A DNA stretch of 64,000 nucleotides from positions 1,180,501 to 1,244,500 of the forward strand of contig NZ_JAUTBL010000002.1 in the NCBI RefSeq assembly GCF_030819275.1, written 5' to 3'. Position numbers and translations under genes: made by a program. This DNA comes from Agrobacterium larrymoorei (GTDB lineage: Bacteria > Pseudomonadota > Alphaproteobacteria > Rhizobiales > Rhizobiaceae). Shown here piece after piece: positions 27,831 through 37,326 of the stretch. Under the pieces are notes generated by a model. That model did not search any database, was not told the origin of the DNA, and saw nothing but the letters and a program-made list of their open reading frames with translations. Within the stretch, counting starts at the first letter, position 1. Each line of letters starts with the position of its first letter.

Positions 27831-30185
27831 TCAGCGTTTCCTGCGCGGCGGTCTCGTTCCCGGTGTCGCCGTGCGCCCTCCACCCCGGCGCGCCGTCTTG
27901 TGGAAGGATCGTGTTCCTGCGGGCATCTTTCGCCCTTCGCTCAACATCTCGAAGCGAAGCGCACCTGCCAGCGGAACGGCTTCTGCCAGACGAACCTGAA
28001 CGGTATCGCCAAGCTGGAAGCCGAGGCCGGTCTTCTCACCCGTCAGTGCCTGATGCGCTTCGTCATAGATGAAATAATCGGTCCCTATCGTAGATATAGG
28101 AACGAAGCCGTCCGCACCAAACTGCGGAAGCGCGACAAATAGTCCCGCCTTGGTGACACCGCCGACCCTGCCTTCGAATTCCTCGCCTACGCGTTCGGAA
28201 AGATGGTGAGCGATCAGACGGTTGATGGTGTCGCGCTCGGCTGCCATGGCGCGCCGCTCGAAGGTCGAAATCTCAGCGGCGATATCGTCAAGCGTGGCTT
28301 CTTCCTGTGGCGTGATCCCGCCTTCGCCAAGTCCCAGCGAGCCAACGAGCGCGCGATGCACGATCAGATCGGCATAGCGGCGAATGGGCGAGGTGAAGTG
28401 GGCGTACTTCATCAGGTTCAGGCCGAAGTGCCCGATATTCTCGGGGCTGTAGATTGCCTGGCTCTGGGAGCGCAACACCATCTCATTGACCATGATCTGG
28501 TGGGGCGTATCTTCCGCGCGCGCCAGAATGCCGTTGAAGGAGTTGGCACGCACCTGACCACCCTTGGCCATGGTGATGCCCAGTGTCGCGAGGAATTCGC
28601 GCAGCGTCTCCTGCTTGGCAAGCGTGGGGGCATCGTGAACGCGATAGACCAGCGGTTGCTTCTTCTTTTCCAGCGTCTCAGCGGCGGAAACGTTCGCCTG
28701 GATCATCATTTCCTCGATCAGCTTGTGGGCATCGAGGCGTTCGGGAATGATGACCTTGTCGACGGTGCCATCGCTTCGCAGCACGATCTTGCGTTCCGGC
28801 ATGTCGAGTTCAAGCGGCTGGCGACGATCGCGGCCGCGTTTCATCACCTCATAGGCATGCCAGAGCGGCTTCAGGATCGGCTCCAGCATCGGGCCGGTCT
28901 TGTCATCCGGCTTGCCATCGATCGCCGCCTGCGCCTGCTGATAGGAAAGCTTGGCCGCACTCTTCATCATGATGCGATGGAAGGTGTGCGATGCCTTGCG
29001 GCCTTCCTTGGAAAACACCATGCGCACCGCGAGCGCTGGCCGATCGACACCTTCCTTCAACGAGCAGAGATCGTTGGAAATCCGCTCCGGAAGCATCGGC
29101 ACGACGCGATCTGGAAAGTAGACAGAGTTGCCGCGCTTCAGCGCTTCACGATCGAGCGGCGCGCCAGAGCGCACATAATAGGAGACATCGGCAATCGCCA
29201 CGGTGACGATCACGCCATCGGGATTATCGGGCGACGGATCAGGCTCGGCATAGACCGCATCGTCGTGGTCCTTGGCATCAGCCGGGTCGATGGTGATCAG
29301 CGGCAGATCGCGCCAGTCCTCCCGATGCGCCATGGTGGCAGGTTTTGCCGCATCCGCTTCCGCCAAAACATTCTGCGGGAAGATATGCGGAATGCCATGG
29401 GCATAGATCGCGATCATCGAAATGGCTTTTTCCGACGCCACCGATCCGATCACGGACAGAACCTTGGCGCGCTTCAGGCCATAGCGTCCGCTGTTGCGCG
29501 AGACTTCCACCTCGATCAGGTCGCCATCCTTGGCATCGCCGACACCGTCGGGATCGATCACCAGTTCTTCGCCGCGCCGGTCCACCGGCATCAGACGTCC
29601 GCCGCCGCCAGGCTGTTCTTTGAAAACGCCAATCAACGCGCCCTGTCGGCGATCGATAATTTTGATGACGCGGGCGGTATAGGCCGGTCCGAACCGATCC
29701 TTGGAGGGAAAAATTTTGGCGAGCACACGGTCATTCAAACCGGCCGCGGGGCCTTTTTTGCCGCGGTCTTGTGACGACTGACGGATAAGGACAGCGGGTG
29801 CTGCACCTTGGTCTTCCGGCCATTCTGCTGGGCGGCCGATCAACTCGCCATCCTTGTCGCGCGTGGTAATGTCGAGAACCGTCACAGGCGGCAGTCCGCC
29901 GGGTCGCATCAGCGACTTACGGTTCTTCTGCACCATGCCGTCAACTTCAAGTTCCTTCAGCAGTGCTTTTAGCACCACGCGGCTATCGCCCTTCAGGCCA
30001 AAAGCCTTGGCGATTTCTCGCTTGGAGGCCTGTTGCGGATGTTCGGCAATGAACTTCAGCAGCACGTCGCGCGGAGGCACTTCCCCATGGATGATGCCTT
30101 CGCCTTCATTCACACGCTTTGAGCGGGCGGTGCGTCCGAAACCGTCATTGGCGGAATTCTGTTTCTGACGCGGTGCTTTGCTCAC
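27831..30185 (-). CDS. rnr: Ribonuclease R
   Basis: This is a processive 3'-5' exoribonuclease of the RNB family that degrades structured RNA and takes part in quality control. The 784-residue product has an N-terminal winged helix and cold-shock domains, the RNB catalytic motif TIDPADAKDHDDA, and a C-terminal S1 domain, then a basic tail (PRRKR). It starts with GTG at 30185, overlapping the topA stop by four bases (GTGA), so translation is coupled to topA. RNase J and RNase R both being in this window reflects the mixed alphaproteobacterial RNA decay set. Confidence 0.95.
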   Translation of the reverse strand: MSKAPRQKQNSANDGFGRTARSKRVNEGEGIIHGEVPPRDVLLKFIAEHPQQASKREIAKAFGLKGDSRVVLKALLKELEVDGMVQKNRKSLMRPGGLPPVTVLDITTRDKDGELIGRPAEWPEDQGAAPAVLIRQSSQDRGKKGPAAGLNDRVLAKIFPSKDRFGPAYTARVIKIIDRRQGALIGVFKEQPGGGGRLMPVDRRGEELVIDPDGVGDAKDGDLIEVEVSRNSGRYGLKRAKVLSVIGSVASEKAISMIAIYAHGIPHIFPQNVLAEADAAKPATMAHREDWRDLPLITIDPADAKDHDDAVYAEPDPSPDNPDGVIVTVAIADVSYYVRSGAPLDREALKRGNSVYFPDRVVPMLPERISNDLCSLKEGVDRPALAVRMVFSKEGRKASHTFHRIMMKSAAKLSYQQAQAAIDGKPDDKTGPMLEPILKPLWHAYEVMKRGRDRRQPLELDMPERKIVLRSDGTVDKVIIPERLDAHKLIEEMMIQANVSAAETLEKKKQPLVYRVHDAPTLAKQETLREFLATLGITMAKGGQVRANSFNGILARAEDTPHQIMVNEMVLRSQSQAIYSPENIGHFGLNLMKYAHFTSPIRRYADLIVHRALVGSLGLGEGGITPQEEATLDDIAAEISTFERRAMAAERDTINRLIAHHLSERVGEEFEGRVGGVTKAGLFVALPQFGADGFVPISTIGTDYFIYDEAHQALTGEKTGLGFQLGDTVQVRLAEAVPLAGALRFEMLSEGRKMPAGTRSFHKTARRGGGRTATPGTRPPRRKR

Positions 30186-32872
30186 GATGCTGCCTTCTTG
30201 GTTTTTGCTGCTGTCTTGGGCATTGCCGCCGCTTTCGGCTTGGCGGCCGCCTTGGTCTTGCTTGCCGCTTTCGCCTTTGCGGGCTTGGCGTCTGCATCGC
30301 CTTCGGCCTTTTTCTTCGCCGGAGCCTTCTTCGCCTTCACCGGCTTGCCGCCGGTCTTGGCAATGCGTTCGGCAATCAGCACCAGCGCCTCGTCCAGTGT
30401 CACAGCATCGGGAGACTGTGCCTTGGGGATCGTGGCATTGACCTTGCCCCAGTTCACATAGGGGCCAAAGCGGCCATCGCGAACCGTGATCACGCCACCA
30501 TCAGGGTGGTCGCCCAGTGTCTTCAGCGCGGCTGGCGTCGATGCGCGGCCACGGCCCGGCGCTGCCTTCTTTTCCGCAATGACGGTCACCGCACGGTTGA
30601 GGCCGATGGAGAACACGTCTTCTACACTCTCCAGATTGGCATAACCGCCATCATGCATCAGGAACGGACCATAGCGGCCGATGCCGGCAGAAATCATCTT
30701 GCCGGTTTCAGGGTGCTTGCCGATGTCGCGCGGCAGGTTGATCAGCGCCAGCGCCTTTTCATGATCGATCTCTTCCGGCTTCCAGCCCTTGGGCAGGGAT
30801 GCGCGTTTCGCTTCCTTGCCGTCGCCACGCTGGATATAGGGTCCGAAACGACCGGAGCGAAGCGTCAATTCTTCGCCCGTCATCGGATCGGCACCAAGTG
30901 CCTTCGGCTCGTTCAGCGCTGCGGCTTCGGCTTCCGCACCATCCGAGGTCAGTTGGCGGGTGTAGTTGCACTCCGGATAGTTCGAGCAGCCGACGAAAGC
31001 GCCATATTTGCCGAGCTTCAGCGACAGGTTGCCGGTGCCGCAGACCTGGCAGATGCGGGGATCGGAACCGTCCTCACGCTTGGGGAAGACGAGCGGTGCA
31101 AGCACCTCGTTCAGCGCGTCAAGAACGTTGGTGACGCGCAGTTCCTTGGTATCTTCGATCTGAGCGAAGAAGTCCTTCCAGAAGTCGCGCAGAACCTGCT
31201 TCCAGTCGAGTTCGCCTGCGGAAATGCGGTCGAGCTTTTCTTCCAGATCGGCGGTGAAATCATACTCCACATAGCGGGTGAAGAAGCTCTCAAGAAAAGC
31301 CGTCACCAGCCGACCGCGCGAGTGCGGGATCAGCTTGCGCTTATCGACGACGATATATTCGCGGTCGCTAAGCGTCTTCAGTGTCGCGGCATAGGTGGAG
31401 GGACGGCCGATGCCGAGTTCTTCCATCTTCTTGATCAGCGATGCTTCCGAATAGCGCGGTGGCGGTTCGGTGAAGTGCTGGCTGGCATTGATCTTCTGCT
31501 TGGCGAGATTTTCGCGGGCATTGATCTGCGGCAGACGTCCGCCGTCTTCGCTGTCGTCGCTCTGCTCGCCATCTTCCTTCTGGTCAGTATAGGCGGCAAT
31601 GAAGCCATCGAAACGGATGACCGAGCCGACGGCGCGAAGGCCAGCCTTCTCGCCCTTGTTATCGGCAAGGATTTCAACCGTCGTGCGTTCGATCTCGGCA
31701 GAGGCCATCTGGCTTGCAATGCCGCGCTTCCAGACCAGATCGTAAAGGCGAAGCTGATCGGAATCGAGGTAACGCTTCACCTTGTCCGGCGAGCGGTTGA
31801 AGTCCGTCGGACGGATGGCTTCGTGCGCTTCCTGGGCATTCTTGGCCTTGGTGGAATAGAAACGTGCCTTCTCCGGCACATAGCGGTCGCCAAACTGCTC
31901 GCCGATGGCGCGTCGAGCAGCATCGATCGCTTCCGGCGCCATCTGCACACCATCGGTACGCATATAGGTAATGAGACCCACGGTCTCACCGCCGATATCG
32001 ATACCTTCATAAAGCCTCTGCGCTACCTGCATGGTGCGCGAAGCGGAGAAGCCAAGGCGCGAAGACGCGGCCTGCTGGAGCGTGGACGTTGTGAAGGGCG
32101 GGCCAGGATTACGCTTGACCGGCTTTGCTTCGACCGTGTCGACAACATAGCTTGCGCCTTCGAGCAATGTCTTTAGCCGGGTCGCGTCGTCGCCGGTCTT
32201 GATAGACTTGCCCTGTAGGCGCTTGCCATCGGCCGAAACGAGCTTGGCTTCGAACTCGTCACCGCGCGGTGTCTTCAGAAGCGCAGAGATATTCCAGTAT
32301 TCTTCCGAGACGAAACGTTCGATCTCGGATTCGCGGTCGCAGACCAGGCGAAGCGCCACGGACTGGACGCGTCCAGCGGAGCGCGCACCCGGCAGCTTGC
32401 GCCAGAGAACCGGCGAGAGATTGAAGCCGACCAGATAATCGAGCGCCCGGCGGGCAAGGTAAGCATCGACGAGAGGAATGTCGATGTCACGCGGCTCGGC
32501 CATCGCATCCAGAACAGCCTTCTTGGTGATGGCGTTGAACACCACGCGCTTCACCGGCTTGTCGCCCAGAACCTTCTTCTTTTTGAGAAGATCGAGAACG
32601 TGCCAGGAAATCGCTTCTCCCTCGCGATCAGGGTCGGTCGCCAGAAACAGTCCATCGGATGCCTTCACGGCATCGGCAATATCCTTCATGCGTTTCTGTG
32701 AGGCAGGATCGACCTCCCAGGACATTTCGAAATCCTGGTCGGGAAGAACCGAACCATCCTTGGCGGGAAGATCCCGAACGTGGCCGAACGATGCAAGAAC
32801 CTTATAGCCGGGGCCAAGATACTTGTTGATCGTCTTGGCTTTTGCCGGAGACTCTACGACGACGACATTCAT
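30182..32872 (-). CDS. topA: DNA topoisomerase I
   Basis: This type IA topoisomerase relaxes negative supercoils. The 896-residue product begins MNVVVVESPAKAKTINKYL (Toprim domain), has the active-site tyrosine in LITYMRTDG and a zinc-ribbon segment with CQVCGTGNLS and GCSNYPECNY. It ends in repeated C-terminal domains plus a long lysine/alanine-rich tail from about residue 840. The tail is common in alphaproteobacterial TopA and likely binds DNA or RNA polymerase. The in-frame extension up to 32932 is rejected because the family starts at MNVVVVES. Confidence 0.95.
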   Translation of the reverse strand: MNVVVVESPAKAKTINKYLGPGYKVLASFGHVRDLPAKDGSVLPDQDFEMSWEVDPASQKRMKDIADAVKASDGLFLATDPDREGEAISWHVLDLLKKKKVLGDKPVKRVVFNAITKKAVLDAMAEPRDIDIPLVDAYLARRALDYLVGFNLSPVLWRKLPGARSAGRVQSVALRLVCDRESEIERFVSEEYWNISALLKTPRGDEFEAKLVSADGKRLQGKSIKTGDDATRLKTLLEGASYVVDTVEAKPVKRNPGPPFTTSTLQQAASSRLGFSASRTMQVAQRLYEGIDIGGETVGLITYMRTDGVQMAPEAIDAARRAIGEQFGDRYVPEKARFYSTKAKNAQEAHEAIRPTDFNRSPDKVKRYLDSDQLRLYDLVWKRGIASQMASAEIERTTVEILADNKGEKAGLRAVGSVIRFDGFIAAYTDQKEDGEQSDDSEDGGRLPQINARENLAKQKINASQHFTEPPPRYSEASLIKKMEELGIGRPSTYAATLKTLSDREYIVVDKRKLIPHSRGRLVTAFLESFFTRYVEYDFTADLEEKLDRISAGELDWKQVLRDFWKDFFAQIEDTKELRVTNVLDALNEVLAPLVFPKREDGSDPRICQVCGTGNLSLKLGKYGAFVGCSNYPECNYTRQLTSDGAEAEAAALNEPKALGADPMTGEELTLRSGRFGPYIQRGDGKEAKRASLPKGWKPEEIDHEKALALINLPRDIGKHPETGKMISAGIGRYGPFLMHDGGYANLESVEDVFSIGLNRAVTVIAEKKAAPGRGRASTPAALKTLGDHPDGGVITVRDGRFGPYVNWGKVNATIPKAQSPDAVTLDEALVLIAERIAKTGGKPVKAKKAPAKKKAEGDADAKPAKAKAASKTKAAAKPKAAAMPKTAAKTKKAAS

Positions 32873-33115
32873 ATTTTTTTCTCTGGAAACATGTCCGTTA
32901 ACCGGCATCGTCGCTGATTCCGCACGCAACAACGCCTTCCTTTTATTTCGACATGGACAGGTAATGCGTTCCGGTCAAGGGGGAGAGCCCGTTTTTCTGT
33001 CTTCACGCCTATATGCAACCTCTGGAATTTCCGTCAGGATGAAACAATTGCAGATAGGTGAAATTGTGTCGCTGGAACGTGATCAGAAGCTGCCTGTCAT
33101 TAGCGCTTCGACCTC

Positions 33116-34273
33116 TCACTCAGCCATGATCATGGAAATGCGTCCGCCCGAATGCCGGTTCAATTTGCCAGCAATGTCGAGTTCAAGAAGCAGCAGATAG
33201 ACGGTCGACGCGGGCAGGCCGGTGTGGCGGATAATGTCGTCGGTCTCGACAGGCGAGGGGCCGAGTGCCTCAGCGAGGATGGCGCGCTCCTTATCTCCGG
33301 CGTGGTGGCCTGCGCTTTGAGAGATGGGCTGATCCTCTGTGCCGTCTCTCGCCACGTGCGGCAGATCGAAGCTCGGCTCCATCATCGGCGAGAGCGCATC
33401 GAGAATATCCGCCGCTTCCGTCACCAGCGTTGCACCGTCCTTGATCAACCGGTTGGTGCCGTGACAGCGAGAGTCAAGTGGTGAGCCGGGCACCGCGAAG
33501 ACGAGACGCCCAAAATCTCCAGCCAGCCGCGCGGTGATGAGAGAGCCGGAGCGCTCAGCCGCCTCAACGATCAGCACGCCGAGGGACACGCCGGCAATCA
33601 ACCTGTTGCGCCGCGGAAAGTCTCTGGCACGCGGCTCCCAGCCAAAGGGCATCTCGCTGATGGTGGCGCCACCATTGGCGTAGATGTCATCCAGCAAGCG
33701 GAAGTTTTCAGGCGGATAGGGCTTGTCGAGACCGCCTGCCAGCATGGCGACGGTGCCGGTCGAAAGGCTGGCGGCGTGAGCGGCCGCGTCGATGCCGCGG
33801 GCGAGACCGGAGGCGATGGTGTATCCCGCCTGTCCGCATTGTCGTGCCAACATCGCTGCAAACTTCGCACCATTGATGGAGGCGTTGCGGGAGCCGACGA
33901 TTCCAAGAGACGGGCGGATAGCCGTAGCACCGGAGCCCTTTATCGCGATCAAGGGCGGCGCACCGTCGATCTCGAGCAGCGCGGGCGGGTAGTCCGGCTC
34001 GCCGATGCCGACGAAGCGTGCGCCAAATCGTGTTGCGGTTTCCATCTCGCGCTCGGCCTGAGCAGGTGTCGCGATGCGTGGGCTGCGTACTGAACCGCCA
34101 CGACGGGAAAGGTCGGGCAGGGCTTCCAGTGCCGCGTCAGCACTGCCGAACTGATTGATCAGATCGCGGAAGGTCACCGGGCCGATATTGTCGCTGCGGA
34201 TCAGCCGCAGCCATGAAAGCTTTTGACGTTCCGTCAGGACGATGCCGCGTTTCGCTTCTTCCTCACGCGACAT
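33116..34273 (-). CDS. dprA: DNA processing protein DprA
   Basis: DprA loads RecA onto incoming single-stranded DNA during transformation. The 385-residue product has an N-terminal SAM-like region, the Rossmann-type DprA domain with SLGIVGSRNASINGAKFA, SGLARGIDAAAHAASLS and GGLDKPYPPEN, and a C-terminal winged helix (DDIIRHTGLPASTVYLLLLELDIAGKLNRH). ATG 34273 is used; an upstream extension is not conserved. It is common in non-competent bacteria too, so natural transformation cannot be inferred. Confidence 0.94.
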   Translation of the reverse strand: MSREEEAKRGIVLTERQKLSWLRLIRSDNIGPVTFRDLINQFGSADAALEALPDLSRRGGSVRSPRIATPAQAEREMETATRFGARFVGIGEPDYPPALLEIDGAPPLIAIKGSGATAIRPSLGIVGSRNASINGAKFAAMLARQCGQAGYTIASGLARGIDAAAHAASLSTGTVAMLAGGLDKPYPPENFRLLDDIYANGGATISEMPFGWEPRARDFPRRNRLIAGVSLGVLIVEAAERSGSLITARLAGDFGRLVFAVPGSPLDSRCHGTNRLIKDGATLVTEAADILDALSPMMEPSFDLPHVARDGTEDQPISQSAGHHAGDKERAILAEALGPSPVETDDIIRHTGLPASTVYLLLLELDIAGKLNRHSGGRISMIMAE

Positions 34274-34305
34274 ATCTGCCCCCAGCCCCCCGAGACAATC
34301 GTGTC

Positions 34306-34923
34306 TCAGCCCTTCTTGCCGATCTTGCTTTCGGTGCCTGCCAGCAGCCGCTTGATGTTTTCGCGATGCATATACCAGGAAATGATGCTGAGGATTGTCA
34401 CCAGCAGTGCTGTCTTCTCCGGTCCCAAGATCCAAAGGACGATCGGGATGATAAGCATGGCGACCAGCGCCGAAAGTGACGAATACTTCGTGACAAAGGC
34501 GGTGATCAGCCAGATGGCGGCAAAGGCCAGCATCATCAGTGGAGCGGCGCCCAAGAGCACGCCGATATAGGTCGCGACACCCTTGCCACCCTTGAAGCCA
34601 AGCCAGACCGGGAAGAGATGGCCGAGAAAGGCGAAGAAGCCCGCCACCAGCGATGCCTCATATCCCCAGAGCGCATTGGCGATCAGCACCGCAGCCGTTC
34701 CCTTGAAAGCATCGCAGAGAAGGGTTGCCGCAGCGAGCTTCTTGTTGCCTGTGCGCAGCACATTGGTCGCGCCGATGTTGCCTGAGCCGATCTGGCGAAC
34801 GTCGCCGAGACCCGCGGCCCGCGTCAGAAGCAAGCCGAAGGGAATGGAGCCAAGGAGGTAGCCGATGATAGCGGCAAGAGCGAGAAATGCCGGCGCTGTC
34901 TCCCAAACGGTCAATGCAGTCAT
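34306..34923 (-). CDS. plsY: Acyl-phosphate glycerol-3-phosphate acyltransferase PlsY
   Basis: This inner-membrane enzyme transfers an acyl group from acyl phosphate to glycerol-3-phosphate, the first step of phospholipid synthesis. The 205-residue product has several helices and the conserved motifs [23 protein letters not shown] and [13 protein letters not shown]. Length is typical. It lies between pyrC' and dprA on the minus strand, an order conserved in Rhizobiaceae. Confidence 0.95.
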   Translation of the reverse strand: MTALTVWETAPAFLALAAIIGYLLGSIPFGLLLTRAAGLGDVRQIGSGNIGATNVLRTGNKKLAAATLLCDAFKGTAAVLIANALWGYEASLVAGFFAFLGHLFPVWLGFKGGKGVATYIGVLLGAAPLMMLAFAAIWLITAFVTKYSSLSALVAMLIIPIVLWILGPEKTALLVTILSIISWYMHRENIKRLLAGTESKIGKKG

Positions 34924-34966
34924 GTCTATGTCCCCTCTTCACGTGCGTCGTCGCGCACCAACATTT

Positions 34967-36259
34967 CTACTGCAGTGAATGAACGAGCTTGCCCGCAACA
35001 TATGTGCTGACGGCGCGGCCGCTGAAGCGTGCATCCTCGAACGGCGTGTTCTTCGAACGCGACACGAGGTTCTTTTCCGAAACCAGCCATGGCTCATCGA
35101 GATCGATCAGGGTGATATCGGCTTTTGCGCCAGGTTTCAGCGTTCCAGCATCGAGCCCGAAGATCTGCGCGGGTCGGGTCGAAAGCGCATCGATCAGTCG
35201 CATCAGCGGAACCTGATCGCTGTGATACAGGCGAAGCGCTGCTGCCAGCATGGTTTCGAGGCCAATCGCGCCGCTTGCCGCATCCGAGAAGGGCAGACGC
35301 TTGGTATCGACATCCTGCGGATCATGCGAGGAGACGATGATATCGATCGTGCCGTTCTTCAGTGCCTCGACCATGGCGACGCGATCGTCTTCGGCCCGTA
35401 GTGGTGGCGAGAGTTTGAAGAAGGTGCGGTATTCGCCGATATCGTTTTCGTTAAGCGTCAGATGGTTGATCGAAATGCCGCAGGTCGCTTTCGCGCCTCG
35501 CGCCTTCGCAAGCTTGATGGCCTCGGCCGATTCCGGCACGGAAATCTTGGCGGCGTGGTAGTTGACGCGCGTTAGCGCCGCGATGCGCAGGTCACGCTCC
35601 AGCGGAATGATTTCTGCTTCCTTGGGAATGCCTGGAAGGCCGAGCCAGCTCGCCAGCAGCCCCTCATTCATATCGCCATTGCCGATATATTTGTCGCGTG
35701 TCTCCAGCGAGATGACCGCACCAAATTCGCGGGCATAGGTCATGGCGCGGCGTAGCACCAGCGTATCGGACAACGCCTTGCGACCATTGGTAAAGGCAAC
35801 CGCCCCGGCTTCCTTCAACATGCCGAACTCGGTCATCTCCTCACCCAGCAAGCCCTTGGTCAAAGCAGCTGCCGGATGAACATTGACGACGGCCTTGTCG
35901 CGAGCGGTCTTCTTCACATATTCCACCAGCGCGATGTCATCGATGACGGGATCCGTATCCGGCATCATGATGATGCTGGTCACGCCACCAGCGGCGGCCG
36001 CGCGCGAGGCGGACTCGATCGTCTCGCGGTGTTCGGCACCCGGTTCTCCGACGAAGACGCGGGCATCCACAAGTCCTGGAACAGCAAGAAGTCCCTTGGC
36101 GTCGCGGACCGTTGCGCCATCGGGAACACCCTGGTTCTGCGCATCCTTGCCAGCCGCCAGAATGGTGCCGTCGGCGCTGATGATGATCGTTCCGGTCTCA
36201 TCGAGATTACGCGACGGGTCGATGATACGGACATTGTTGAGGACGGTCGCAGCACTCAT
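34967..36259 (-). CDS. Dihydroorotase-like protein, probably inactive (PyrC'/PyrX)
   Basis: This 430-residue protein has the class I dihydroorotase fold, but the metal motif HxHxR is replaced: [14 protein letters not shown] has R67, F69 and G71 at those places. The later motif normally TDHAPH reads SSHDPQ, and the HxxH region reads YHAAK. So zinc binding and catalysis are probably lost. Known non-catalytic PyrC' (PyrX) subunits pair with aspartate transcarbamoylase to build the stable complex, and this gene overlaps pyrB by four bases (ATGA). An active PyrC must be encoded elsewhere. Annotation as plain dihydroorotase would mislead. Confidence 0.88.
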   Translation of the reverse strand: MSAATVLNNVRIIDPSRNLDETGTIIISADGTILAAGKDAQNQGVPDGATVRDAKGLLAVPGLVDARVFVGEPGAEHRETIESASRAAAAGGVTSIIMMPDTDPVIDDIALVEYVKKTARDKAVVNVHPAAALTKGLLGEEMTEFGMLKEAGAVAFTNGRKALSDTLVLRRAMTYAREFGAVISLETRDKYIGNGDMNEGLLASWLGLPGIPKEAEIIPLERDLRIAALTRVNYHAAKISVPESAEAIKLAKARGAKATCGISINHLTLNENDIGEYRTFFKLSPPLRAEDDRVAMVEALKNGTIDIIVSSHDPQDVDTKRLPFSDAASGAIGLETMLAAALRLYHSDQVPLMRLIDALSTRPAQIFGLDAGTLKPGAKADITLIDLDEPWLVSEKNLVSRSKNTPFEDARFSGRAVSTYVAGKLVHSLQ

Positions 36260-37197
36260 ACGCGCTCTCCCATGTTCTGAGAAAGAAGAAGTGTTTCCAT
36301 CACGGCCATGCGCACGGCGACACCCATTTCCACCTGGGCTTCGATCACGCTTTGCGGTCCATCTGCCACTTCGGATGCGATTTCCACGCCGCGGTTCATC
36401 GGGCCGGGATGCATGACCAGCGCGTCTTCCTTTGCAGCCTTCAGCTTTTCCGCATCGAGGCCGTAATAATGGAAATACTCGCGGATCGAAGGCACGAAGG
36501 AGCCCGCCATGCGCTCGCGTTGCAGGCGCAGCATCATCACCACATCGGCGCCCTTCAGGCCTTCCTTCATGTCGTGATAGACTTCCACGCTCATGTCGGC
36601 GATGCCGGAGGGCAGCAGCGTTGGTGGTGCGACGACACGCACCCGCGCGCCCATCTGGTTCAAGAGAATGATGTTGGAGCGGGCAACGCGCGAATGCAGC
36701 ACGTCGCCGCAAATCGCAACGGTGATGCCGGAGAGCCCGCCTTTGGCGCGGCGGATCGTTAGCGCGTCGAGCAGCGCTTGCGTCGGATGCTCATGCTGCC
36801 CGTCGCCGGCATTGACGACCGAGCAGGCGACCTTCTGTGCCAAGAGTGCTGCCGCACCGGCAGAGGAGTGACGCACGATCAGAACATCCGGTCGCATGGC
36901 GTTCAGCGTCATGGCCGTGTCGATCAGCGTTTCGCCCTTCTTCACCGAAGAGTTACCGACGGACATGTTCATCACGTCGGCACCCAGCCGTTTGCCGGCC
37001 AGTTCGAAGGAGGATTGGGTGCGGGTAGAGGCTTCGAAGAACAGGTTGATTTGCGTCAGCCCGCGAAGCGTGGATGTCTTCTTCTCCCGCTGGCGGCTGA
37101 TCTTTACGGCCTCATCGGCCTTGTCGAGAAGAAGTGTGATATCCTGATGGGAAAGCCCCTTGATGCCAAGCAGATGGCGATGGGGAAAATAGACCAT
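36256..37197 (-). CDS. pyrB: Aspartate carbamoyltransferase catalytic subunit
   Basis: This enzyme joins carbamoyl phosphate and aspartate in pyrimidine synthesis. The 313-residue product has the carbamoyl-phosphate loop [15 protein letters not shown] (STRTQ in place of the more usual STRTR), [16 protein letters not shown] and the aspartate loop region LRLQRERM. It overlaps the following pyrC'-like gene, which probably supplies a structural partner in place of PyrI. No attenuator is evident upstream. Confidence 0.95.
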   Translation of the reverse strand: MVYFPHRHLLGIKGLSHQDITLLLDKADEAVKISRQREKKTSTLRGLTQINLFFEASTRTQSSFELAGKRLGADVMNMSVGNSSVKKGETLIDTAMTLNAMRPDVLIVRHSSAGAAALLAQKVACSVVNAGDGQHEHPTQALLDALTIRRAKGGLSGITVAICGDVLHSRVARSNIILLNQMGARVRVVAPPTLLPSGIADMSVEVYHDMKEGLKGADVVMMLRLQRERMAGSFVPSIREYFHYYGLDAEKLKAAKEDALVMHPGPMNRGVEIASEVADGPQSVIEAQVEMGVAVRMAVMETLLLSQNMGERV

Positions 37198-37326
37198 GGA
37201 ACTGTCCTCCGGGCCGGAATAGTCAGTCGCGGTCTATAAAGACAGGTGGCTTTGTCGGCAAGCATGGGATAAGCCGGGAACGAGCCTATCTAGGCATTTA
37301 ATTGCGAATCCCGATAAAAGTACACG

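Noticed and set aside
28203..29774. A 523-codon + strand frame inside rnr
   Set aside because: It is a shadow of rnr with no start signal or domains.
30119..32176. A 685-codon + strand frame across topA and the start of rnr
   Set aside because: It is antisense to topA, has no ribosome site or recognisable domain, and mirrors the codon bias of the real gene.
32955..32975. GGAAC on the minus strand upstream of topA
   Set aside because: The bases at the -10 position are TCGA/CGAA and not CGTT, so it does not fit EcfG.
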